A stretch of 22,064 bases of DNA from a virus. The DNA is taken from the IMG/VR virus record IMGVR_UViG_3300025131_004465, positions 1 to 22,064 of that record, one strand, 5' to 3'. Below, in pieces: positions 11,182 to 19,120 of the stretch. Positions within the stretch are counted from its first letter, which is position 1, and every line of letters starts with the position of its first letter. Under the pieces are notes generated by a model, which searched no databases, was not told the origin of the DNA, and was given only the letters and a program-made list of their open reading frames with translations. A program made the position numbers and the translations under genes.

Positions 11182-13216
11182 AATTTTAGCAAAAAAATTA
11201 GTAACTAAGGCTATTGAGCAATTATCAGAAGGCTTAGATGCTAAGAAAGACAGGATGGCTACTGTCAAAACCATTATTGATTTGTATAACAATAAACAAA
11301 TCAACCTTAGTGAGAATGACGAGAACCAGACTGATGTAATGAACATCCCTTTTGCTATTATGGCAAAACAGATTGATAGTTATTACTCAAAGATAGATGA
11401 ACCACCAACTTTGAATTTTAAGATTCCTAATAGAAAAAACCTATCAGAGAAAATTAAACAAGCATGGATTCAAGAAAGTAGTTCAACTAGGGGTGGATGG
11501 GCAAGAAAAGATAGAGCAGAAAAGAAAGGTGCGTTACTATCTGGCCGTGGAATTGCCCAGATATACTCAACATCAGTAAAGAATAAGTACAATTCACATT
11601 ATGATGTGGTTGATGTATACAATTTTATAGCTGATCCAGGTCGTGGAGACCTTGAGGCAGGCAAATATCACGGTGAAGTAAACATAGTTAAAACCAAGAC
11701 TTGGCTGAAGAAGATGGTTAAAAAAGGTATTTATGACTCAAAACAAGTAGAGCAGTTATTTAACTGGAACATGAGTACAGCCGAAGATGGTGTTAAAGAA
11801 GCTATTGATAAACAAAAAGAGAGACTTAGTTCATTGAATGTAAAATCAACCAAGAATTTAAATGATGGCTACAACCTAGTCCAATGGATAATGAAACACG
11901 AAGAAGTCTGGTATTACTTGCTATTTGATATGGGTACAGGTATTTATGTCAGATGCGAAGAGCTAAAAGAAGTAACTGCTAGCGGTAAAACACCTTATGT
12001 ATCATGGGCAGTTAACTATGATGAGTACGCTTTCTGGACTAAGGGTGTAGGTGATGACATATTGCCAAGTGCAGAAGCTATTAAATTCCTACTTAACAAT
12101 GCACTTGAAAACGAGAAACGTAGGTCAAGACCAATGAGAATGATAGCTGCAAATGCAGTAGATGATATAAATGAATTGATTGATTATGTACCAGATAATG
12201 TAATTGTAAGTAGAGCTGGGGCAGAAAACAGTATAGTAACAATTGATACTCCAGAGATTAAAACAACAATCCAACTAGCAGAGTTCTTTAATAATTTCAT
12301 GGAAAGTAAATCTGGTGTAGGCGGTCAAGGGACTGATAAACCAGATACTAAAGTAGGAATCTACTATGGAGAACTTGCCCAAGACGCTGATTTGATTGGT
12401 ACAGTGAATAAAGAATACTCAGAAAGTTACGCTGGTAAAGGTTATCGCTTCTTCTGGGGATTGAAAAAAGACCTAACAGAAGTAATGTCACTAGAGATGT
12501 TGGGCAAAGGTGGAATTAAATTGATGGAACTTTCACGAATGGAACTGTCTGATGTTGGTGATGTGGACGATGTAGAAGTAAGTGGAGGAGCTAGAGAACA
12601 AGAAGTTGATGCGGTTAAAAGTGAACGACAAGCCAAAGCTATCGCCGATCTTTCAGGTGCTTACCCAAGCAAACTTAGTCCAGATTGGGTTATAAAGACT
12701 AGATTAAAGAGTGAAGAGTTTACAGACGAGGATATTCAACAGGCTTTAGATGTAGATAGTGTGTTCGATCAAGAACTAATGAACGAAGCTGATGAAGCAA
12801 TCCAACAAATCTTGTTAGGTAACACACCAAAGCTTAACAACGGAGCTACTGTCGCTTTCATGGAAAGAATCCTTAATTATGCAACTAGCAACCTAGATTG
12901 GGTTAAGCTCGATAAGAAAGGAAATGAAACGGGCATTGATCGCAGAAAGAAAGAACAGTTTGATAATTTACTTGCCTATATGGCAGCTCATCAACAGGTT
13001 GCAATAGATAATGGACAAAAGAATTTAAGAGAGCTAGAGGCAAAACAAATGATTTCGGAAGTAGGTGGTAATCCAGGTGGAGTAGATCCACAGCAAACAA
13101 CCATCCAAGAACAGAGACTTGCACTAGCACGGCCTGGTGAAACTACTATTCCACAAGGTACATTACCTGGAACAGCACAAGCAAGCGCACGAATAGCTGA
13201 AACAGTAACTCCTTAA
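11174..13216 (+). CDS. Portal protein
   Basis: The 680-residue product directly follows TerL and has portal-like character. It is mostly helical at the start (LAKKLVTKAIEQLSEGLDAKKDRM), followed by a stretch with HYDVVDVYNFIADPGRGDLEAGKY (near residue 140; the D-P-x-x-x-D-x-x-x-A-x-Y pattern is common in portals of this type). The C-terminus is Gln/Thr/Pro-rich (QQTTIQEQRLALARPGETTIPQG). The portal forms the dodecameric ring at one capsid vertex through which DNA passes and to which the connector attaches. Length and position support the call more than any single motif. Confidence 0.8.
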   Translation: MDKILAKKLVTKAIEQLSEGLDAKKDRMATVKTIIDLYNNKQINLSENDENQTDVMNIPFAIMAKQIDSYYSKIDEPPTLNFKIPNRKNLSEKIKQAWIQESSSTRGGWARKDRAEKKGALLSGRGIAQIYSTSVKNKYNSHYDVVDVYNFIADPGRGDLEAGKYHGEVNIVKTKTWLKKMVKKGIYDSKQVEQLFNWNMSTAEDGVKEAIDKQKERLSSLNVKSTKNLNDGYNLVQWIMKHEEVWYYLLFDMGTGIYVRCEELKEVTASGKTPYVSWAVNYDEYAFWTKGVGDDILPSAEAIKFLLNNALENEKRRSRPMRMIAANAVDDINELIDYVPDNVIVSRAGAENSIVTIDTPEIKTTIQLAEFFNNFMESKSGVGGQGTDKPDTKVGIYYGELAQDADLIGTVNKEYSESYAGKGYRFFWGLKKDLTEVMSLEMLGKGGIKLMELSRMELSDVGDVDDVEVSGGAREQEVDAVKSERQAKAIADLSGAYPSKLSPDWVIKTRLKSEEFTDEDIQQALDVDSVFDQELMNEADEAIQQILLGNTPKLNNGATVAFMERILNYATSNLDWVKLDKKGNETGIDRRKKEQFDNLLAYMAAHQQVAIDNGQKNLRELEAKQMISEVGGNPGGVDPQQTTIQEQRLALARPGETTIPQGTLPGTAQASARIAETVTP

Positions 13217-13218
13217 TT

Positions 13219-13533
13219 ATGGACTTATCAGAATACAAAAATAAACATCCTAAACATTCTGACAGGCTTACCAAGATTGAGAGGATGGGCAAAAAAGCTG
13301 AAATAATATTGGATCTGAAGAATCACGAAGGTATCAAAATATTATTACAAGACCTAGCTAATGCAGTAAATGATATAAATACTAAGCTACTTACCTATAA
13401 GAAGTTGGGAGAAGTAGAGAGAGAAATATTACTTACTGATAAAGAAAGGTGCATGTGGTTATCGAGGGAACTAAACATACAAGAGGAAGTTATTAATAAA
13501 ACTAATTCATTTTTAAAAAAATTAAAAATATGA
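13219..13533 (+). CDS. Small helical protein, unknown function
   Basis: The 104-residue product is charged and predicted all-helical: MGKKAEIILDLKNHEGIKIL, LLTYKKLGEVEREILLTDKERCMWLSRELNIQEEVI. Heptad-like spacing in the second half suggests a coiled coil. It begins two bases after the portal stop and overlaps the next gene by ATGA. Location between portal and scaffold suggests a minor head or assembly factor; nothing in the sequence confirms it. Confidence 0.5.
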   Translation: MDLSEYKNKHPKHSDRLTKIERMGKKAEIILDLKNHEGIKILLQDLANAVNDINTKLLTYKKLGEVEREILLTDKERCMWLSRELNIQEEVINKTNSFLKKLKI

Positions 13534-13946
13534 GTGAAGTAGAACTAACAAGAGAAGAGGTCAAGATTAAATTGACCGAACTAGGCGTACCCCACAAAGG
13601 TAATGCTAGTAATGAGGTTTTAAATACACTATTGGCAGCCAAGATGGCTGAAGTAGAAGAAGGGGTAGTGGTTGTTGAAGAAGTTGTAGAGGTTGAAGCA
13701 AAACCTGCTGAGGTTGTTGAAGAAGTTGTAGAGGTTGAAGCAAACCCTGCTGAGGTTGTAGAAGAAGAAAAGGTGGATCGCCCAGTTTTGGAGGAAGTTA
13801 ACCCAGATCTTTACATTTCTGAGTGTGGTGAAGCAGAATGTGTAATTTATAAAGGTGAAGAAGAAGTAAGGACATACAGCCTAGAAGTACATGGAGAGAA
13901 ATATAAAGAATTAGCAGAAAGTTTTCTTACTAAAATGAATAAATAA
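13530..13946 (+). CDS. Acidic repeat protein with a HeH/SAP-like N-terminus
   Basis: The 138-residue product begins with LTREEVKIKLTELGVPHKGNASNEVLNTLL, a helix-extended-loop-helix (HeH/LEM/SAP-like) pattern often found in phage head-region proteins. Residues about 48-76 are two 14-residue repeats (VVEEVVEVEA-K/N-PAE), encoded by a 42-base tandem repeat (13671-13712, 13713-13754) with one base difference. The C-terminal part (VNPDLYISECGEAECVIYKGEEEVRTYSL) is beta-like. The function is unknown; it may bind the capsid or DNA. Confidence 0.5.
   Translation: MSEVELTREEVKIKLTELGVPHKGNASNEVLNTLLAAKMAEVEEGVVVVEEVVEVEAKPAEVVEEVVEVEANPAEVVEEEKVDRPVLEEVNPDLYISECGEAECVIYKGEEEVRTYSLEVHGEKYKELAESFLTKMNK
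13671..13754 (+). repeat. 42-base tandem repeat inside the acidic-repeat gene
   Basis: Bases 13671-13712 are repeated at 13713-13754 with a single substitution (A to C near the end, Lys to Asn). A partial third unit (GTTGTAGAAGAAG) follows. The high identity points to a recent duplication or slippage, so length may vary among relatives. Confidence 0.85.
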
Positions 13947-13947
13947 T

Positions 13948-14253
13948 ATGGAGAAAATAATTCAAATAATTGAAGGTAGAACAATCACAGCTTTAACCGA
14001 AGATGGCAAAGTATACCATTGGATGAATTACTATACTGATGGTAAAATAAAAGTATTCAAGCCAACCGAGGAAGAAAAGAAAAAGAAATTTAAGAAAGTT
14101 AGAGAGTGGGTTCAATTAGAAGATACTGAAGGCATAAAGTTTTATACTGACGCTAAAGTAAAAGAAATGGAAGAGGAAGAAGAAGCATTGAAAGTAGAAA
14201 ACAAAACAGCCAACGATGTTATAACTGAAGATCAAGAAGAAGTAAAAGAATAA
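13948..14253 (+). CDS. Small protein with SH3-like start and charged tail, unknown
   Basis: The 101-residue product starts with beta-like strands (IIQIIEGRTITALTEDGKVYHWMNYYTDGKIKVFKP), continues with a lysine-rich helix (EEEKKKKFKKVREWVQ), and ends in a strongly acidic tail (MEEEEEALKVENKT...). It sits between the acidic-repeat gene and the scaffold, with a single-base gap. I do not recognise it; a minor head component or scaffold helper is possible. Confidence 0.45.
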   Translation: MEKIIQIIEGRTITALTEDGKVYHWMNYYTDGKIKVFKPTEEEKKKKFKKVREWVQLEDTEGIKFYTDAKVKEMEEEEEALKVENKTANDVITEDQEEVKE

Positions 14254-14268
14254 CAAATTACAATTTAA

Positions 14269-14394
14269 TACCCCTACAACACTTGGTGGCAGTTACGTAA
14301 GCCACGAAGGCGATTTCTGTAGGGGTAATTGTCTTCTGACTTACGAACACTGCTACCCAGCAGTGTCTTATTCCGTGGCAACAGTCAAGTTGTT
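14269..14394 (+). ncRNA. Structured, pseudoknot-capable intergenic RNA before the scaffold gene
   Basis: TACCCCTACA (14269-14278) pairs perfectly with TGTAGGGGTA (14318-14327). Inside, GTGGC (14286-14290) pairs with GCCAC (14301-14305). Downstream is an 8-pair hairpin ACACTGCT-ACCC-AGCAGTGT (14347-14366). GCCACG (14301-14306) can alternatively pair with CGTGGC (14374-14379), forming a pseudoknot. A further helix is possible between 14278-14285 and 14386-14394 with one bulge. The gap is 207 bases, unusually long for this arm. No T-run follows, so it is not a simple terminator. Confidence 0.55.
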
Positions 14395-14460
14395 AAAATC
14401 TTCTCGTAAACAGCGAGGATAAATAATTCATAGGTTAGTCAAAACCTTAACAAATCTTAT

Positions 14461-15303
14461 ATGTCTGAAGAAGACAAAGTTGAAGCTGACAACGAAACAC
14501 AGCCAGAGGAAACTGTAAATGACGACGTAGAGGAAACTACCGAGGAAGAACCCGAGGTTGAAGTTGAAGAGACTGAACCAGAGGACGAACCAGAAAAAAC
14601 TGAGGAAGAACCCGAGGCCGAAGAGCCAGAGGAAGATCCAAAACCTGAGAAGCAGGAGCGTAAAATCTTTACAATGACCGTTTCAAAAGCCCAAAAGGAA
14701 AAGAAACGAGCAGTAGAGAAAGCCACTAAGGAACTTGAAGCTACACACAAGGCAGAGATTGAAGAGCTTAAAGCTAATCAATCCAAATCTGAACCTGAGG
14801 ACGACAGCGAGCTGATAAAGTTTGCTGAAGACCAAGGAATGGACCTTGATGCTGTAAAGAAATTAGTTGGTTTCGTTCAAAAGCCCTTAGAAGGGAAACT
14901 TTCTAAGTTAAATGAGCTTACTGCTGAACAGGAAAAAGAAACAGAGATTGCCAAAGTCCATAAGGAATTTGACGATCAAGTTTCTTCCTTAATTCAGAAA
15001 GACTTCCCTTCTGCTACGGCGGAACACATCAGTAAGGTCAAAGAAGAAGTTGCCAAACTGGCTTTTACAGAGGAATATCACACTTACAAACTCGCAGACA
15101 TTTACAAAGTAAATAAAAGTGAATTTGAATTTAAGGATAACTACTCAGTAGAACCTAGCGACGGTAATGGAGCTGAGATTATCGACTTTAGCAAGATTAC
15201 TCCTGCTGAAGAACATAAACTGGCTCAAAATGACCCCGAACAGTTTGCTAAATTGGTTAAATACCAAGAAGCAAATCAAAGTAGGTATATTGATGTTGAC
15301 TAG
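14461..15303 (+). CDS. Capsid scaffolding protein
   Basis: The 280-residue product has an extremely acidic first 65 residues (runs of E, D, P with almost no hydrophobics), then a basic helical segment (TVSKAQKEKKRAVEKATKELEATHKAEIEELK), then further helices and a C-terminal FSKITPAEEHKLAQNDPEQFAKLVKYQ. This composition and its position immediately upstream of the major capsid gene are typical of phage scaffolding proteins, which template capsid assembly and then leave. The leader ends in AAATCTTAT before ATG; the structured RNA just upstream may control it. Confidence 0.75.
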   Translation: MSEEDKVEADNETQPEETVNDDVEETTEEEPEVEVEETEPEDEPEKTEEEPEAEEPEEDPKPEKQERKIFTMTVSKAQKEKKRAVEKATKELEATHKAEIEELKANQSKSEPEDDSELIKFAEDQGMDLDAVKKLVGFVQKPLEGKLSKLNELTAEQEKETEIAKVHKEFDDQVSSLIQKDFPSATAEHISKVKEEVAKLAFTEEYHTYKLADIYKVNKSEFEFKDNYSVEPSDGNGAEIIDFSKITPAEEHKLAQNDPEQFAKLVKYQEANQSRYIDVD

Positions 15304-15309
15304 CCAGGC

Positions 15310-15325
15310 AAGGGATTTAACCCTT
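15310..15325 (+). promoter_or_regulatory. Short hairpin in front of the capsid gene
   Basis: AAGGG (15310-15314) and CCCTT (15321-15325) flank a six-base loop, four bases before the ATG at 15330. It may protect or process the capsid mRNA or tune initiation; a full terminator is unlikely so close to the start. Confidence 0.4.
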
Positions 15326-15329
15326 TTAT

Positions 15330-16604
15330 ATGGCTAATACACATGTATTTGAGACAAAGATGTCAGACCGAATGCAGGTTACACGTTTTAGCGTTCCTGT
15401 ATGGGCTGGACAAGCCTCTTTTGAGGAAAGAGCCAAATTGAAAAGTGGTCAGTCTGTAACACGTCCTTACACAGATTTTTCTCGTGAGGATATGGGTTTC
15501 TATACCCGTGGTACTGATTTGACTGCAATTGATGTGGCTGAAACAAACGAAACATTGACAGTGACTACTATTCCAGCAGCTGCTCTACCTATTGATGATT
15601 TCGATGAGATTCAAAGTAATTTTGCTTTGCAATCAGAATACGCTAAAAGATTGATGAGTGCTGTTAATAGTATGATTGACATGGATTACCTAGCTGAAGT
15701 AGAGAATGCTGCCAGTTATGTAGATGGTGCTGATGTTGGTGGTTCTGCTGGTGGTATCGCTCTTACTACTTCTAACGTTCTTAATGTTTATAGTGCTGCC
15801 TTACGCAAACTACAAGCTCAAAACGTAGCTATTGCTGGTATCGGTGATCCAAGAATAGACACAACTTCTATTAAAAAAGGAAACATGAAACCTGGTGGTT
15901 CATCTGGTTTTGCTAACATAGATCCTCATTTTAACGAAATATTAAATCTAGCTGTTAGTGGAAGAGCTACTGAACGTGGAGACATGGTAGGTAAACATGG
16001 TTATGTTAATACTTACTTTGAATTTGATAACTTTGTTTCTACCAACACTTGGTGGGAAGGTGTTATCGGACTGGCAACTAACCCAACAGCTAATGACACT
16101 GTTGTTATCAATGGAGTAACATTTACTTTCGTTGCTACTCTTGGTTCTGCTGGTGATTTACACATCGCTTCATCTGCTGATGCTACTCGTGCTAATATGG
16201 AAAACGCTTTGAACGCACCTGGTACATCTATCGCTGAAGCTACTGACACTGGTTATACCGCTGTTAGTGCAGCCAATCAAAAGCTATTAAAGTGGACAAC
16301 TGCTACTGATGATGCTACTGCAAACACTCTAACAGTTTCTATGAAAGGTAGAGACTACGTGTTAGTTTCAGAAACCTTTACTGATGGAAGTGATGCTTGG
16401 GATAGTGAAATATCTCATTTGATGTTCGGACAAAAGGGTGCTGTCGATATGGTTATACAAAAAAGTATAAACCTAAAAGTATCTGACATACCTTTGCAAT
16501 TCGGTAAATATCTTAAACCAAACGCTTTGTATGGTAAAAAGACATTTGCAGAAGGTGCTAAAGCCTTAGTTGATGTTAGAATTGACACATCAGGTCGTAC
16601 CTAG
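15330..16604 (+). CDS. Major capsid protein, HK97-like, with an inserted domain
   Basis: The 424-residue product follows the scaffold gene and is the expected size. The N-terminal part has an extended arm and an E-loop-like segment (FEERAKLKSGQSVTRPYTDFS), then P-domain-like helices (DEIQSNFALQSEYAKRLMSAVNSMID). The C-terminal strands (AVDMVIQKSINLKVSDIPLQ) resemble HK97-fold capsids. Residues about 251-360 look inserted: they contain NDTVVINGVTFTFVATL and repeats rich in Ala/Thr, a pattern known from Ig-like or decoration-type domains in other phage virion proteins. The product builds the icosahedral shell. The fold call rests on position and general pattern, not on a signature motif. Confidence 0.8.
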   Translation: MANTHVFETKMSDRMQVTRFSVPVWAGQASFEERAKLKSGQSVTRPYTDFSREDMGFYTRGTDLTAIDVAETNETLTVTTIPAAALPIDDFDEIQSNFALQSEYAKRLMSAVNSMIDMDYLAEVENAASYVDGADVGGSAGGIALTTSNVLNVYSAALRKLQAQNVAIAGIGDPRIDTTSIKKGNMKPGGSSGFANIDPHFNEILNLAVSGRATERGDMVGKHGYVNTYFEFDNFVSTNTWWEGVIGLATNPTANDTVVINGVTFTFVATLGSAGDLHIASSADATRANMENALNAPGTSIAEATDTGYTAVSAANQKLLKWTTATDDATANTLTVSMKGRDYVLVSETFTDGSDAWDSEISHLMFGQKGAVDMVIQKSINLKVSDIPLQFGKYLKPNALYGKKTFAEGAKALVDVRIDTSGRT

Positions 16605-16610
16605 ATATTA

Positions 16611-16636
16611 AAAGTCCTCTCTTCGGAGGGGACTTT
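16611..16636 (+). terminator. UUCG-capped hairpin after the capsid gene
   Basis: AAAGTCCTCTC - TTCG - GAGGGGACTTT, an 11-pair stem (one T-G) closed by a C(UUCG)G tetraloop, an especially stable loop. The stop codon of the capsid gene is 7 bases upstream. Only a short T-run follows, so it may be a partial terminator or an mRNA-end stabiliser that raises capsid expression over downstream genes. Confidence 0.75.
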
Positions 16637-16659
16637 AATATATTTAACTACAAAATTAT

Positions 16660-17250
16660 ATGACTGGAGCACAAATAATTACAAAATTTATAAACATGGT
16701 TGATGATGAGTTGGATGAGGATTACATGTACCAACTTATGAACGATGCCAAAGATGAAATTGAGACAGATAATGCTTGGGAGCAGACTAAAACATCAACA
16801 TCAATTACAGCATCTAGCACAGCCCTTCCTACTCGTTTTAATGTAGATATTTTACTTACGGACGGATCAAGTAAGTACACTAAGATAAAAAAAGAAGATC
16901 AAGATGTACGTAGTTACGATGTTTATACTTATTATTTAGATATAAATGGAGATACAATTGAGATTATCAATTATAACAGCGCTACTTTAACACTTTATTA
17001 CACAGCAACTTCTGCTGATTTAATAAGCACAACATCATGGAGCTTTCCAGCTAGATTCCACAGCATATTGCCTTATAAGATGGCTCAACTTTATTATGCT
17101 TCTGACGCTGGTGAAAAGAGCAGAGCCTGGGACGGTAGATGGGAAAAATACTATACGCAGAAATGGAATAGTATGATAGCTTGGGATAATAGGTTAAAAT
17201 CAAAGAATAGAATGCCACTTAATTACGGTAAAAGCCCAACTCAAATATAA
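16660..17250 (+). CDS. Head-tail connector / adaptor-like protein
   Basis: The 196-residue product has a helical start (GAQIITKFINMVDDELDEDYMYQLMNDAKDEIE), a beta-rich middle (STALPTRFNVDILLTDGSSKYTKI ... DTIEIINYNSATLTLYYTATS) and a helical end with many aromatic residues (FHSILPYKMAQLYYASDAGEKSRAWDGRWEKYY). This helix-strand-helix layout is usual in connector proteins (gp6/gp4-adaptor type) that bind under the portal. Its position after the capsid gene and before the nozzle-like gene supports the call. No conserved motif is decisive. Confidence 0.6.
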   Translation: MTGAQIITKFINMVDDELDEDYMYQLMNDAKDEIETDNAWEQTKTSTSITASSTALPTRFNVDILLTDGSSKYTKIKKEDQDVRSYDVYTYYLDINGDTIEIINYNSATLTLYYTATSADLISTTSWSFPARFHSILPYKMAQLYYASDAGEKSRAWDGRWEKYYTQKWNSMIAWDNRLKSKNRMPLNYGKSPTQI

Positions 17251-17252
17251 AT

Positions 17253-19106
17253 ATGGTACGTCAATTTGTAGTTAAAAATTTTGATAAGGGGATAATCGAT
17301 ACTATCGAGGATTTTTCTATTCCTGAAATGGCTGCATCAAAATCACTTAATTGGCTTACTAAGGGTGATAAGATAGAATTGAGTGGTGGTTACACTATGG
17401 TTGATGGTGATAATGCAATTGCAGGTACAGGAAAGGTAACTGGATTACAAGTATCAAGCCTAGCTGATGGAACTAAACAGGCTTTCTGCACACACGGCAA
17501 AAAAGCAAAATATTTAGATAGTAGCGACGAATGGCAAGAAATTGGTACTGACATATTAACTACTGCTGCTGATGGAGAAGATGTATCATTAGCTGAATAT
17601 GTTAGTGTGGCAGGCTATCAAACATGGCTTTCGAGTCCAAATTCAGGTTTGTTTAAAATCATGACAGCAAATCCTGGTGATTATGTTGACCTTTTCGATA
17701 GTGAACACAGGGGTTATATTGATACACAGAATAGTAGGCTGCACCTCTGGTATAATAAACTTGCCAGAAATTATCTATATGGAAGTTATAAAGATACACA
17801 AAATTATACAAATAATTATACTAAAATAACTTCTGAAGCAATTGGGATTTCTGGCTCTACTAATTACACTGGCATACTAGCTTTTAAAGCAGGTGATGCT
17901 AACAGAACATGTTTCACAGTAAGCTTCACAGACGGGACACAAGATGCACAAGATGATAATAAGGGTGCTTTTACTGGCGATGCTACAGGTACAATAAATT
18001 ACATGACTGGAGCTTATAATATTACTTTTGATACAACTACAACGGGGTCAGTTACAGCAACATATAGTTGGGAAGATAGTTCGACAAAAGGAATAGCAGA
18101 TTTTTCATTTTCAGGCACAAGACTGGCAACAGAAGGTTATTTTTTACCACAAAATACTGGTGGAGACTTATTAAATGTTCTGCCCTATGGTACAAATTTC
18201 TATTGTATTCACGAAGATAATGCTTATTTATTCTCAATGCCAGTAGATGATTTAGCTCCGACTAATCAAATATGGAGAAGAAAAGTTGGTATGAAAAACT
18301 GGAGGGCTGCGATAGCTACAGGAGAGGGTATTTATTACATTGATACAGGTGAACAAAGTGCTCCAAGGTTTAAACTTTTAACCCTAGGACAATATAATGA
18401 TGAAGTAGTCCCAGTAACAATTTCATATAATTTAGATTTAACTGGCTATGACTTCTCAAACGGAGCAGCTACTGAACAGGGTGATTATATTATATTCACT
18501 GGTTCTTCGACTGCAACAGATAACGACAGAGTATTTGCTTTTCATAAAATATGGAAAAGTTTTGACACATTAAAATACTTTACTTCTGCTTTAGCAAATA
18601 ATGATGGTGAGCTATGGGCAGGGGATAGTATATCAAATAATGTTTATAAAATATTCTTTGGCTTTAGCGCAGATGGTAGCTTGGTTGAGAATTATTGGGA
18701 AGGTAAACTTTCTCAAACAGGTGTAGATGGATTAAAGAAAACAAAAAGATTAACAATTGAAGGTGAAATTAGTACAACACAACAAATAAAAGTTTTCGCA
18801 GCCTATGATAGAGGAGCGTATATAGAACTTGGGGAGATAGACGGCACTGGAAGCTATGTTAATGCAGCAACTGGTGTGACTGTAGGGCAGAATCAGATTG
18901 GTATTAAACAAATTGCTGGTGGTGGATTGGGTACTATAAAATATCATTATAGATATGAAATGAGAGTGAGAACACAAAAATTTGATGAAGTGAAGTTGAA
19001 ATTTGTAGCTCAAGATGTTGGTTATGCTAGCGTAAGTACAATTGACTGGTATGATATTCAAACTTATGGACAAAAAAATCTAAAAAGATATAGACAAACA
19101 TTATAA
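17253..19106 (+). CDS. Tail nozzle / tubular-protein-like virion protein
   Basis: The 617-residue product begins with NFDKGIIDTIEDFSIPEMAASKSLNWLTKGDKIELSGGYTMV, a pattern (GG-ended strand after a poly-charged turn) seen at the start of podovirus nozzle or stabilisation proteins. The rest is almost entirely beta: repeated turns with GDGE, TGDA and SSTATD, and blade-like segments (GIYYIDTGEQSAPRFKLLTLGQ; VYKIFFGFSADGSLVENYW) that fit a beta-propeller-like nozzle. It would form the tail tube tip through which DNA is ejected. Siphovirus tape-measure genes are absent here, consistent with a short tail. The family assignment is inferred. Confidence 0.55.
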   Translation: MVRQFVVKNFDKGIIDTIEDFSIPEMAASKSLNWLTKGDKIELSGGYTMVDGDNAIAGTGKVTGLQVSSLADGTKQAFCTHGKKAKYLDSSDEWQEIGTDILTTAADGEDVSLAEYVSVAGYQTWLSSPNSGLFKIMTANPGDYVDLFDSEHRGYIDTQNSRLHLWYNKLARNYLYGSYKDTQNYTNNYTKITSEAIGISGSTNYTGILAFKAGDANRTCFTVSFTDGTQDAQDDNKGAFTGDATGTINYMTGAYNITFDTTTTGSVTATYSWEDSSTKGIADFSFSGTRLATEGYFLPQNTGGDLLNVLPYGTNFYCIHEDNAYLFSMPVDDLAPTNQIWRRKVGMKNWRAAIATGEGIYYIDTGEQSAPRFKLLTLGQYNDEVVPVTISYNLDLTGYDFSNGAATEQGDYIIFTGSSTATDNDRVFAFHKIWKSFDTLKYFTSALANNDGELWAGDSISNNVYKIFFGFSADGSLVENYWEGKLSQTGVDGLKKTKRLTIEGEISTTQQIKVFAAYDRGAYIELGEIDGTGSYVNAATGVTVGQNQIGIKQIAGGGLGTIKYHYRYEMRVRTQKFDEVKLKFVAQDVGYASVSTIDWYDIQTYGQKNLKRYRQTL

Positions 19107-19120
19107 ATAATTAAAAAATT

